Shown: positions 23,224 to 35,400 of the stretch, piece after piece
How the letters are laid out: each line of letters begins with the position of its first letter
How positions within the stretch are numbered: the first letter of the stretch is position 1
From: Eucalyptus grandis
Taxonomy: Eukaryota; Streptophyta; Magnoliopsida; Myrtales; Myrtaceae
Assembly (NCBI RefSeq): GCF_016545825.1
Contig: NC_052621.1
Location: 37,276,687 to 37,340,686 of the forward strand
Length of the DNA: 64,000 nucleotides
Reading direction: 5' to 3'
The notes under the pieces: generated by a model
The model's input: only the letters and a program-made list of their open reading frames with translations
The model's database searches: none
What the model was told of the DNA's origin: nothing
Position numbers and translations under genes: made by a program

Positions 23224-24022
23224 TCACGTTTGATACCCTTTGAACAATAGAGTCGGTATCAAAGAGCCAACTCGTGTGGCTGAACCAAAAGCCTTCGAGG
23301 GGACTATGAGGGTCTCTCTCCGAATCACAGTACTGGTGATGGTACCTGTGTGTGCTCACCCAATCGATTGGATTCCCCTGCAAAATCCCATTGAGAAAAA
23401 CAAGTAGTCAACCCACAAAGAAAAGCCCCTAAAAAATCAAACTTTCTCCCCCTTCTTCTCTGTTTCCATATCTAACCTGAAGAGCCAAAGTACCACAGTA
23501 TGCAAACAAGTACTCCAGCCACTTGCTCAGCTTGAAGCTCCTGTGGGAGAGGTTCCTGTGAAACGACAGCGTAATGCCGAACAGACCAGTGACCACGTAC
23601 AAGGAAACGGCGACCCAGAGGGCGCTCCAAGAGAAGTAAAACGGCGCTAACAAGCTGAGCAGATGCATTGCCAAAACGACGCCTGCAGTCCCGATGTCCA
23701 GGGAACTCCACTTCCTCCCCGAAAAGACTCGCCTTTTCCTCTTCACCACCACGTCCGACAGCAGAATCCTCCCCCCGCTCGTGGCCTCCGGCTCGGAGGC
23801 GCCGACGAACCCGGCGGCAGCATTGAGGCGGGACGTTCTGTTTTTGCCGGGGAGACTGTTCGGGACTGCGAACTTGCGAAGCGCATTGTGTTGGATTGGC
23901 GGGTGGAGATTGAGATTGAGCTTTTGACGATTGCTAAATGAAGTCGGGTGGGTTGAGGAGCGAATTGGGAGGCGGCGAGGAGCGAGAAGGAAGGGTTTGG
24001 GGTTGGCTTGAAGCAGACCCAT
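22085..24022 (-). CDS. FAD5: Plastid acyl-lipid desaturase, ADS/FAD5 type
   Basis: A membrane fatty acid desaturase of 381 residues, closest to the plastid palmitoyl-MGDG delta-7 desaturase (FAD5/ADS3). That enzyme makes 16:1 on galactolipid during chloroplast lipid synthesis. Five exons: 23477-24022, 23237-23377, 22997-23137, 22386-22492 and 22085-22295. The Ser/Arg/Asn-rich first about 70 residues look like a chloroplast transit peptide. All three histidine boxes are present: HRNLSH ([15 protein letters not shown]), HRYHH ([20 protein letters not shown]) and HNNHH ([19 protein letters not shown]). [12 protein letters not shown] and the C-terminal LATDVKLP are also conserved. Regioselectivity (delta-7 or delta-9) cannot be read from sequence. 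Intron 2 is about 100 nt and is largely a CT/AG microsatellite. The gene looks intact. Confidence 0.92.
23190..23218. repeat. AG microsatellite inside a desaturase intron
   Basis: About 14 AG units within the 99-nt second intron of the desaturase gene. In the sense direction it is a CT tract. Length variation would alter a very short intron. Confidence 0.85.
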
Positions 24023-24399
24023 GATGTGTCAAAGTGGAAAGGTGGTTGGTCAGGGTGATTAATGGGGTGGAAGTGGAACAAGAGAGGACATAATTGACAC
24101 TATTCGTGGTGCAAACGCGGTCAAGGAGGACATGAATGAAGCACCATAATTCATAGTGGAGCGACAATGGAGAGAGGGAGAGAGAGAGAAGGTGGTGGCA
24201 GGGAAGGAGGGGAAGGAAGGGAATTGGAACCAGATATTTGCAATCTGCGATGGATTGCGAGGGGGTACTCTGTTTTGTCATTTTCCTCTGTTTCGCTATC
24301 GCCAAGACGTCTCTCTGTATCATGTGTTAAGTCTCTCTCTCTCTCTCTCTCTAAAGGAGCGATGAATTCAAGGCACTTGAGGGGTGAATCATCGCCGAC

Positions 24400-24441
<42 letters not shown>

Positions 24442-25057
24442 TTCGTCTAACTTTACGTCTCTGAGCATATTCCAATATGCTTTCTGTCACCATCCCTTTC
24501 CTCCAGCAAACCAGAGTTTTGCTGAAAGGTTACACGCATTCATATAAACACCGTTGACTTTTGATTTAACTGTCACTGTATGTTTGCCGGAAGCAAGAAG
24601 CGTGTGATTGGCATGATCAAGACACTTCGGCTCACGCATGGCGCAAGAAACATGATACACGCGATCCGACATTCAAGTATCGACGAACCACAGCGAGAAT
24701 CGGTCGATGGTGTTCGGATCAGTCGTACCACCTAAATTCAGATACATGTCGCTATCATGAACGAAACCCAGAAATTTCTCGTTTCTTTTCCCTGGACATG
24801 TCGTGAAACACATGCAGGATGGCGACCCTCCAGAAGGGTTGGACCGGCCATCTTTGAAAGTCGCAGTCCTAGAAGGTCAAAATGCAAAAGACACGAAATA
24901 TAGAGATTCCTGTGAAGCTAACAAGGCTTTCCAATGCTCAACATCAAGCTTCCAATCAGTTGGAAAAACCTAAATTTTTACCATTCAAGCCGTGTGCCAG
25001 AAAAATCTTCACTAGCATTACCCAAAAGACCCGCAAATGTCGGACTCGGGCCGAGCG
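24023..25057. other. Spacer with CT tract and poly(T)
   Basis: Desaturase promoter and PV42-like 3' flank. A TC microsatellite lies at about 24331-24352 and 36 T residues lie at 24403-24438. No gene is supported. Confidence 0.5.
24403..24438. repeat. Poly(T) tract of 36 bases
   Basis: An uninterrupted T run. It could be a minus-strand retroposon tail, but the flanks show no clear target duplication. Confidence 0.7.
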
Positions 25058-27075
25058 CTATGCAGACAGCAGTGCAGCCCTGAGGACTCTGATCATGTCC
25101 GTGAGGGACACGAGCCCGGCCAGCGAACCCTGGTGATCCACCACCCACACTCTATGCACATGTTTGTTCACGGCCTTGTCCATCACCTCGGCGAGCGTGG
25201 TGTCGTCCCTGCAAGTCACGAGCTCCCGCGGAGGAACCCCCTCGCTAGAAGCTGAGTATAAAGGGCTCGGCGATATCGACTCCGTGAACTCGAGCGCAGT
25301 CGCAGATAGCCATGGTCGTTGCTCAGAAACGTGGCACCTCCTCAAGTCGGTCGCCGAGAACGTGCCTATGAGCTTCCTGCCTCTTCCCTGTGTGTATCAC
25401 AGTCCAAAGATAGGACCAGAGTAAGGTCCGTTTGGTTCAATTTTGGAGAAAGGCTTTGCATTTTTCCAAATATCAAGTATCAATTTTCTCCAAGTATCCT
25501 TTACAAAAAAAAAAAAAATCTCCAAGTATCAAGTATCTTTAACTGAATACATTTAGTGAAGGCAAGAGTGTTTGGACACTCAAAAATGTATATATTTTGT
25601 AAATATTTTGTAAGGCAACTTTAGATTGAAAAGGACAAAAAAAAAAAAAAAAGAATGGAGCAAATGAGCCTAACTGAAAATACTCTTAAATGCTTAACCA
25701 AACGGGGCCTAAATGAAAATACTATGAAATGCCATATGCTAACATTGTCATAAGCTATGCTACTGGCAGTAAAAATGTAATGGGTGATAAATTTGACTCA
25801 AGAATCTATGCCTACAAAAGGTGATGCATTGTCAAGTCCCATGATTCGCCAAAAACTCTATCGATCGAGGCGTTTTCAATCTCCAAAATCTCAAGAGAAC
25901 CCGTTATGAAAATGAGAAAAAGATGGGCCTGGACTTGCAAAGTCATCGAAAATGTGATGCTGGAGAAAGCTGACGAATAGGGAATGAGCAGGGAAAGAAG
26001 GCCATACAATTACAAGTTGGCTGTGATCTTCCTCTTCAAGAGCACCCGACTCCACTATCGGGACAGCATTGAGCAGAGCAGCCCTCATGCACTTGATGGC
26101 TTCAATGACTCGTGTCCTATCGGTTATCGCGTAGACATTCCTATTTATCGCTCCCAGCTCCTCAACGGAGCGCGACAGGATGGCTGCTGTCCCGGAATTG
26201 TGTTCCTTCAGGAACTTGAGTACATCCATCTGCGTGAGCATCCGATAGCTCGACGCTGACTCCACGAGCTCGACCCCTGAAAGGTTCTCCATGTGGCTGT
26301 CTAGGGGCACCAGGGCTCGGTGTATGCCTTTGCTCAACACTTCCATACAATCTAGGATGCTGCGTATTTGTAGCGTAAGTCATGGGGATTAAATTTGTCT
26401 GATGAATTCAGTAATTCGTACCCAAAAGGTCCTTGACATTTTCCAACATTGGGATTTCGCAGGATATAATTACAGCTACAACTGATTAAAGGATCGCATT
26501 TTCCTCTTTCGATTGAGATAATAAAGATCTTCGTAGCAACATGAATTATACAGCATCCTGAAATAACGATTGAGTTCATACACGTCAATTCCAATACAAG
26601 AAAGCGAAGTCAAACCGTCGTATCACCTTGTATTGGGGTTTAGAGTCCAGAGGCTGAGACCCTCAAGACAGTGTCCGATGATGTTAGACACCGGAACGGC
26701 CATCTTCTGAACGAGATCCGACGACCCGTCGCCACTGCCGCCGCCATTCACCCGGTCATCTCCGGCAATGTGGGCGAGTATATCGAGCATGGTTACCATC
26801 CCGATGTAATGCTTCCTGATGGTGCCCGTCTGCTTGTCGGACTCCATGATCATGGACCCACCCGCGCCGATCCACTGGCCGGGCGGGGCTGCCACCGGCA
26901 CCGCCACCACGGTGTTCGCCACCAGGGCGTTCATGGTGTGGGCGAGCGACGCCGTGTAGGGGGCCTCCACAAGACGCCTCGAGTTGATGACTATGTCCTT
27001 CACTTTCTTGTCTCTCCAGGGCTGGTTTGGATCGGTCGCGAGTGGCTTGGGTGACGCGCTGCTGATCTCTGCCAT
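25058..27075 (-). CDS. PV42A: SnRK1 regulatory subunit gamma-like CBS protein (PV42 type)
   Basis: A protein of 376 residues with four CBS motifs, in the PV42 subfamily related to the gamma subunit of SnRK1 (plant SNF1/AMPK). Arabidopsis PV42a and PV42b act in reproductive development. Three exons: 26627-27075, 26008-26359 and 25058-25387. It starts MAEISSASPKP. CBS1 contains INSRRLVEAPYTASLAHTMN and ends YIGMVTMLDILAHIAG. CBS2 contains EVLSKGIHRALVPLDSH and MLTQMDVLKFLKEH. CBS3 contains VYAITDRTRVIEAIKCM and GRKLIGTFSATDLR. CBS4 contains TTLAEVMDKAVNKHVHRVWV and LAGLVSLTDMIRVLRAAL. A TATA-like sequence at 27163-27169 places the transcription start downstream of another in-frame ATG at 27147, which favours the ATG at 27075. 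Naming within the gamma-like group is by resemblance. Confidence 0.88.
25499..25517 (+). mobile_element. Ultra-short LINE 3'-end insertion
   Basis: The 19-nt insert CTTTACAAAAAAAAAAAAA is flanked by a perfect 12-bp direct repeat TCTCCAAGTATC (25487-25498 and 25518-25529). The insert matches the last bases plus tail of the LINE at 53.9-54.9 kb (CTTTACC then A's), less one C. Confidence 0.6.
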
Positions 27076-27162
27076 CGTTTGCTTTGGGTTTGGTTTCTCT
27101 TTTGCAAAGCTACCGAACTTGTATACTGAGGACGTTAATTCGAGCATCGAAGGAGGACATGG

Positions 27163-27169
27163 TATATAA
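27163..27169 (-). promoter_or_regulatory. TATA-like element for the PV42-type gene
   Basis: TTATATA on the minus strand, about 90 bp upstream of the chosen ATG at 27075. Confidence 0.45.
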
Positions 27170-28052
27170 GTGCAAACGCAGACTGCCAAAGTTGTGTCAC
27201 TTGGTACGTGTCGAGGCTTGGTTTAAGATGACTTGCATGGATGTGCACAGCTTTTGCCACGTAGCTTCGCATGGAAAATGAAACATTAGGGCTTGTCGGC
27301 ACATGTCCCCAGAGATTTGAATTCGATCTTTCTTGTTAATGAATTTGAATTGGCCTAGTATCTACGTGTCTACATTAACCATTTCTACATTTAGGAAGCT
27401 TTTGTTAACTATCACGACGCTTGCTGTGAATCTCGAAATCACGAGAGTGACATATGGTAAGAGACTTGTCATGCATCCATCAGGAGCTGCACAATTTCTC
27501 CACATGGTGAAACTTCCGAAGCATAACATCATCCTCTTAAATGACAGTGGATCTCAAACAATGAAGATTTCTATCTTCTTTTCGCTCACTGAATAAGAAA
27601 AGACACTCGGTACTTGTAGAGAAAAAAGAGGGTACATGAAAGAATGCAGTTAAAACTGTTGAAAGCAGAATTTCTCTTTCATGAAGGACAGTCGGCCAGT
27701 ATCCTCTCCCCGTAAAGGGTTTGGCATGAACCAAGGAGGAAAATGTACTCAACATTCTGCACTTACATTCTCGTCAGGTGTTACTATGTATATCTTCACT
27801 GTACGATGAGATTTGTATAAGTTTTTGTTTTGCTGTACTCCTGGTGAGTTCAAAGTTCTCAATCCTCATCTCCTAAGTATCTATGCTATGTCAAAATGTC
27901 TGTACCTTTTAGTCTCAATCCATGACTTGTATGAAGGGAAGTCCTTGTAAAGCCTCAAGAAAAACTATACACCAAGCGCTGCATCATTCTTACAGCTACT
28001 TTTGCCCTATTTACTTGGAGATGAGCAATGTCCCCGGGGCAGTTTGTGTGAT
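27170..28052. other. Spacer between PV42-type and TPR4-like genes
   Basis: PV42-type promoter and TPR4-like 3' untranslated region. Nothing else was recognised. Confidence 0.4.
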
Positions 28053-29439
28053 TCAGACCTGGATGCTCTCTGGCCCGGAACCATTGCGGACAGGAGGAGC
28101 TGTGCCCCATTCCTGCTCCCATTCTGGAGGCTCCAGGACAATAACCTCGCCATTCGTGAGTCCCAGAGCAAACTGGTTAGGTTCAGAAGGGTGGGCAGCA
28201 ACGACGACTGGAAATACGGGGGACCTATCATATAGCAGCATCAGTAATCGTACAATTTAAATTGCAAAATAGGCGAGGTCTCGGATTTTTAAAGAACGCA
28301 CCTGGAATTAGGAGGCAGATAAGAAGCGGCGCTGATCCAACACTTCAATTGGAGCGTTGAGGCGGTAAAGATGCCCACGCTTCCATCTTCGAAGCTTGTG
28401 TATATCGACATGCCATCACATGAATACATAGCATCTGTGATCGGTGCACCAGACTCCAGAGGAAACCACTGCACAAGAGAGGTACCTTAACCATATGTAA
28501 AGAACTTTTTATTGGATGATTGGATCTAATAAATGGAGATGCGTGTCACAGTGAGATCTCAAGCAAATAAAAGGAGAATTACCTTTTGGGGACACTTTGG
28601 GGTACACTTATGATCCCAAGAGTGCTATAATCAGCACATTTAACCGAAGCAAAGAAAAGGGGGCAAAAAAAAAAAATCATCAAGGATGCGGGTAGTCACC
28701 TGATTATGACAATCCAACTTTGGAGCTTCATATATGGCTATTTGAGTCTCGTGAACAACAAGGAAGTGCCGTAGATTTTGGTGAAATAGCACACGCGTCT
28801 TCGCGAGGGTAAAGGACACATGCCAAGTTGGGATTTGCAAGAACTTACTGGCCTGGTTCTCCCACTTATCTATGCTCCATACACACAACTGCAAAAGGAA
28901 AATTGAACGAATAAATCCAGCCAATCCCTTGTATTCAGCCAAAGTAAAGCTATGATTTTTAGTTCATATATGTAGCACCACTTAAAACGAGTAACGAAAA
29001 GCTAATAAATCATCACTCCAGACAGACAGCCACCTCACAAATTCAAGAGAAAAAGGTTCCGTTGGAGTCTTAGCTAGCACTGGAACAAGTACTTCAAGTT
29101 TCTGATTTTGACAACAAAATCCTAGATTGCCAATGTGGGTTTCTCTCAGTTGATGAAAGTCGCAGAGCTCCAGCTATAGGTAAGAGACTCGAAAAATAGA
29201 AATTACCTCAAAGATTCAGCCCCGTGTCCTATAAAGTTTGACCTCCTGGAATCTAAACTCATAATAATTTCAAAACTGCAAACCTATCATTTCAATGTCA
29301 AAGCAAAATGATGCAACCAAATCTATATTTCACCACTCTCTCTATGCCAACCGACCCACCCACAGCTCAAAGAGAGAACATACAAATTACTGCGCCACAA
29401 AGCACATGCACATGTGTGTGTGTGTGTGCGCGCGCGCGC

Positions 29440-29476
<37 letters not shown>

Positions 29477-32400
29477 TCAATCGACACCCATCGAAACACT
29501 ATTCTCCATCATATCATAGAAGACATACCTGAGCATCAGCCCCTGATGACACAAGAACATTCAAAATTTCAGAAAAGGCAAGACCAGTTACTCTCTTTTG
29601 ATGACCTTTAAATTTACTTTCAACCTACAAAGTGGTCACAAGAAGAAAATTCACATCTGACACTACAAAGTACGAAACTAGCAACCGTAATTTCTGATGA
29701 AGCCACATACCTCACTGACTCGGACATTGTAGATAAGGATGGAAGAATCCTCCATGCCTATGGCTATTATGTTATTGTCTCGAGGGTGGAACTCAAGGCA
29801 CGTTGCTGCAGGGGGTGGTGGCATTAAAGTCGTCATTGTCTGCAGCCAAAGAAAAAAAAAAAGTGGAACAAAAAGTGGGTATTCCCCTTCAGTTGAGAAA
29901 ATTCAAACACAACACTATAATTTCTATAGTCAGTACCAAACCAAGAAACGATATTTCATAAGATGCCACACCTTAAATGTCATCATATTGAAAAGAGAAA
30001 TTTTCCCTCCCGAAGTGGACAGTAGATAAGAGTCGTTCTTTGAAAGGGCAAAGCAGGGGTTGGCATCATCAAGAATTATGTTGCTTATATCATTTGTCAT
30101 GATTATTCCACTGGAGGGTTGCCATAATTTTGGTTCGACAGCACAGGTTGCCTACAAAATTCAGGGCTTATCAAGTGGAAGATCAACAAATAAACATGCT
30201 AAGCAACTTTTTAAACACATGACATACCTTTCCCGAGGGATTAAACTCATCCTGTTGCCATTTCCAAAGTTTGTGCACAGCATTATTTGTTAAAGCAAGT
30301 ATAGCACCTCCTGATCTTGTATATATCAGCCTAATGATCTGAAATATGAAGTATGAATCATTCTATCCATACACGGTTGTGATCAGATGTGCACATCAAG
30401 CATGCATGGATCTCACTGGTCTGTCAATATATATGATCATGCCAGTTCGCAAAATGTGAAACATAGAAAAAGGGGTCCCTATCTCTTGGTTAACCCTACA
30501 AGTATATCCAAGGAAGTAGCATAAAAAGGATGAATTCATATCTACAAAAAAGGAGATATTCTAAGTCGAGATGGGAGATAACTAAAGTCCTCTTAATTAT
30601 CAGAAGTGATATTTGCCATATGAGTGAATCTTTGGGGAAGTAAAATAGGTTTCCCAAAATAGTAGCAAAAAGAACATACATCCAACAAAACCAAGCTCTC
30701 TGCTTATGCTGATGTCTGAAAATGACCAAACTCCCTTAAAAATAAGCAGACATTCATCCAAAAGGTAGATCAAACATTAAATCTACTAGATTCACAGAAA
30801 AGCTGAACCAACAAATAAATAACCTGACATTCAACCCAAAGGAGCCAAAAGGGAAAGTAATAAATATATATAAGAAATGCAAATTCCGATGAGGTCCCCA
30901 GAAGAGCTAATACATACTCTCGTTGGGAGCAGCCTATCTGGAAGCCGTAAAGACTGAAACTTAGACTGTTCATCATATTCCTTTAGCTTCCAGGCTTGAG
31001 AATTCTCTAATTCACCATTGGTTCTTGTTTTGACATCTGAAAAGTTTTCGAATCGCCATTCTGCAAATTTTGGGTATTAGTGCAGATAAATGAGAAAGCA
31101 GATAAATGACAATACAGATCTGACATAAATTAATGAGAAATTAAAGAGTTTACAATGACCTACTCAAAATCACCGTGCTCTCAATATTAGAACCTTGAAT
31201 TTTTTACTTTCAATGGGGGAAGTATGTTCTTACCATTCCAAATATTGAAGGTGCCGGGGAGTGTCTACCAATGCTTGTTCCAGCTGCTGAACTGGAAGCA
31301 GCCAAAGACGCCATTGTAGGACCCTGCATGATGAAACTGCCTAAATACAATGGCTTAAATGTGGGTCAGTAGAAGAAATATAAAACTCACCCTACCTTTG
31401 CTGCGGTCTTAAGTTTAGATGCATCCAGCACACGACTTCCATTGGAATGAAGAAGGTGCACAACTTTATCATTTGCAAGTATTTTGACAGCATTCTCCTT
31501 GTGGAGACAGCCAAAAGTAAACCTTCTCTATTAAATTTTATGCAAGGAGTAACCTAAAAGAGATTTTGAGATTGTCAAATGAACAAACTTCTAACTCCCT
31601 TTCCAAAAAAAATCCTGGCGTATTAAATTACATAAAGGGCGACCTTAGCAAGCATACCGGTAAACCACCCTCTGCATCAATTGTTGTCAAGACATTATTG
31701 CTGTCCATATCCCAAATTTTAATCAGAAATTCATCACCAGCAGCTAAGAATCGGTTCTTAACTGTATCAAATTGGACAACCCCGCCCGAACACTTTCCTA
31801 GGCCATGATAAGCTCGTTTTATGGCCCCCTCACTTTCAACCCACTCAACAAGGTAAGATTCCCCTTCCTTGTTAGTCCCACATGAAAAAACCCTGCCAAA
31901 CACGTAAACAGAGGGAAGAAATATTAAAAGGACTTGACGAACTTGCGTATCTGATCATAGAGCAAAGCATACATTACAGGGAAGAACAACCACAGAAGAG
32001 AGGTACCTTGTCCCATCAGCAGAGTACATTATTTTTGTGCAAGAACGGCCAGGAGCGTCAATATCAAGTCTAGGACCCATGTTATCGTACAACCATACCT
32101 TAATTCTCCCATTAACTGTTGTTGAAAAGATGAACTAGGGAAGAAAACACATAATCAAGGGTAAGAAAGCCAGACTAGAAGAAAGTAAAAGGTCCTGAAA
32201 GTGCTTGCTAAAGAAAGAAAGTTTTGAGGAACCAATCCTAATACACACTTCTATTTGCAAAATCTTGCCCCCTGTGCAATTATTTTCTCTGAAGGCAGAA
32301 ATAGAGTTGATACCTGAAAATCATTTCTGTAATGGGGGCACACCGAGTAAACAGATGATTCATGACCTTCAAAAATGAATTGTCTACTGCCAGTAATAGC

Positions 32401-35400
32401 ACTCCACACCTAGACGACGAAAATTTTTTAGGACAGCCAACATCCTTGAAGATATAGGATGAAGAATGGTTGAGGTCCTCAGCCAAACCTTTACTGTCCT
32501 GTCTTCACCACAAGTGACAAAGTACAGTTGCTCCTTTACTTGTGAAAAAGCAAGATCACTGACGTAACCAACATGAGCATCCACCTGAAAAGCATTTTGT
32601 GAGAGGAAGAACAGACACTAATAAAAGATGAAAAAGCATTAAGAAAAGTATGAGTCAGAACTGAGGCAAAAAAATACTGTGGAACATATTCTGACACATG
32701 AAAAAAACAAACCTCCAGGTAATTCTGTATGTTGCCACCACGATAGGAATATATTTGCGCCATGTGCTTCGAATATGCAACACCTAAAAGAGAAGCCAGC
32801 AAAATCTTCAGCAAGTAAGGGGCAACTCCATTTTCATCTAAATGGGGAAAAGAAACCTTAAATACACTGCCCTAAACATGAAATTATTTAGTTTTTAATG
32901 AGGATAAAATACATAAATTTATAAACATGAATGATAATAAATAGTCCCTGATGATCCAATCTGAAGGAAATTATCAACAAATTTTCATCAAAGCAAGTTG
33001 TAAGCACTCTTAAGCATACCGAAGAGGTCTCCATCAGGACTCCAGACGATTCTGTTCACTGATGCGGTGTATTCAGTGGCCAAGGATGCCTATTACGATT
33101 TATAACTGACATAAGCATGATAATCGCTCCTACAATTTGGAAAATCATATAATTAACTAATTTAACTGAATTTAGGCATGAAACTCATACTTGCAAATTC
33201 TCTGAACACGCTCCAATGTCCCAGATTTTAAAACTCCGCAAAAAAGCATTTCCCTGCTGACAACCTCCCAGATTCTGATATCACCAACGTTTGTTCCAAC
33301 TTAAAATTGACACATTAGAGGACTTAATGAGTATTCGACAATTGTGTATTTAAACGTCAAAAGAAAGATTTGATGATACAATGATGGCACAGAAAGTTTA
33401 AACAGAGACAAGAACTAACCAAGAAGTACGGTTTGTTGTACTGGATGAAAATCCATGCTCTTGACAGCGGCTCCCTGGTTCAAATTGCAAACAACAGTCT
33501 TTGGCAAATCATCAGAAGAACGCAGCACAGCCGGATGGTTAACCTGCAAGAAAAAATGGCATGCTTCCCAGAATTTCTACAGCATAAAGCAAACTAAGCG
33601 TGGTGTATAGTTATCAGCTAAAAACAAAATGAAACTTAACAGCGTGCACAGCCACAGTAACAATTGATAAGACCAAAGAAAGGTGGCAATGTTTAGAACC
33701 TCAAATCTGTCTTGGATTACCTTGAACTACCTTTTTAAAACTACAACTTAGCAATTAAAGCTTAACCTCACTCTTCACTGTTAATGGGTAAAAAAATAAG
33801 CAAATAGAAAAAAGGAAAAACAATGAGTATATATATTGTAAGGGTAAATACACATAGGCACTCGATCAGGAAATCTTTAGACCAAAACAGAAGCCTCATG
33901 TCACGTCTCAATTATCAAGCCTCCCTTTCCTCTGCAACTCTACCACCACAATCTACATTGATTGGAAGGCAAAGGAAAGGGACAATGGATTTTACGGCAC
34001 AAAGGCATTAGGCAGCACCCATGGAGTATGTGTAGTAGACATGCAACCTCATTCCATGGACCAAAAATTTGGGGTGTCAAAAACCAAAATCAGATAATCC
34101 AAACCTAACAAAACACAAGTTTGGTGTGATCAGGATATAGGTTTGGTTTGGGTTGAGCTGTTTTCTCATTTATTCAAGTTACTGGTTCCGTGTCCATCTC
34201 AGTCCAAAAAGTAAACAGATTACTTTCATTGATACAGTAAAAATCACTAAGGCCCACCGACTAATCTTTCAGTTGACAGTGATTGTATTATGGGGGTCTG
34301 TTCTAACCACTTTTGAGTCACTTTTTCAATGTTTAAGGAGATAATATTCGGTTTTCCAATTCTCAGTTTGAGATTGGTGGTACAATAAGTTCATATGAAA
34401 TTTTTCATTTAATGTGAAGGATTCCAAACTTAACTAAACTGCATAAATTACCTCATTGAATATCCCAATAGGTCTGGATCTCTTGCTAATGTGCTCATCA
34501 TCTGTTACCGGGCTGTAAGGAGGCGTTCTGAGGCGTTTTATCACTGATGCTGCTCCAATATGGAACATGCCAAATGGTAAGACTAAGTGGACACAAAAAT
34601 CTGAAAAAGCATAAGAATTGAGAATTTGCACGCAATAACATCCTTCACATTCAAACAGTAGTTATATCAAGTACAACAATGGGAACTAGAAAGCAGCCAC
34701 ACCACATATGAAGTCGCCCCCCCCCTCCCCTCTCCCAGAGCGGGCAGGGCGACAAAGTTAGATGCTCCGACGACATGCATATGGAAGTAAACCACTTGGG
34801 TCAACTTTCATTCAATTCACACAAAACACACACTTGCATGATCACATTCAGTATGTTCATGTCACACTTTGCTTTTCTACATAAGCTGAGGAAAAAGGGA
34901 AACTCTGTTGATGGAAAACATCTCAAATGTTTCAGACAAGCTATTTAATTGCCTAAATATCTATTCAGATTGAACATGACATATTATGAATTGAAAAGGC
35001 CTGTTGCATTAATCTTTTCAAGAGTGTACATGGTTTAGCATACTTCATTCCCGAGAATGTAAGCATAAAAAGAAGGAGAATGTTTCTCAAAGTGAAATAC
35101 CAACCTGCAGGCCTGGGAGAAGGTATTGCAATGGGACGGCCAGAGACTGTTGGTTGTGGTGTTATGGATGGATTAGCCCGCCATCCTGCCAGAGATGCCA
35201 TTGGAGCTGCTGGTCCTGGCGCTAGCTGGAAGAACGGGAAAGGCTGAAAGAAATACATGTCTTGTCAATAAGAAAAGCCAAACTAAATAACCTGCATTTT
35301 GTTCAGACTTCATCCAAAGGACATATAAGAGCTAATCATCTCGTGTCCACCCTGACTGACTTAATGTCAAACGTACTTTTAGGTTTTCCCAGGAAATGAA

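Noticed and set aside
33191..33299. Small introns to explain the TPR4-like frame breaks
   Set aside because: No donor-acceptor pair lies around the lesions; a one-base change restores conserved protein directly.
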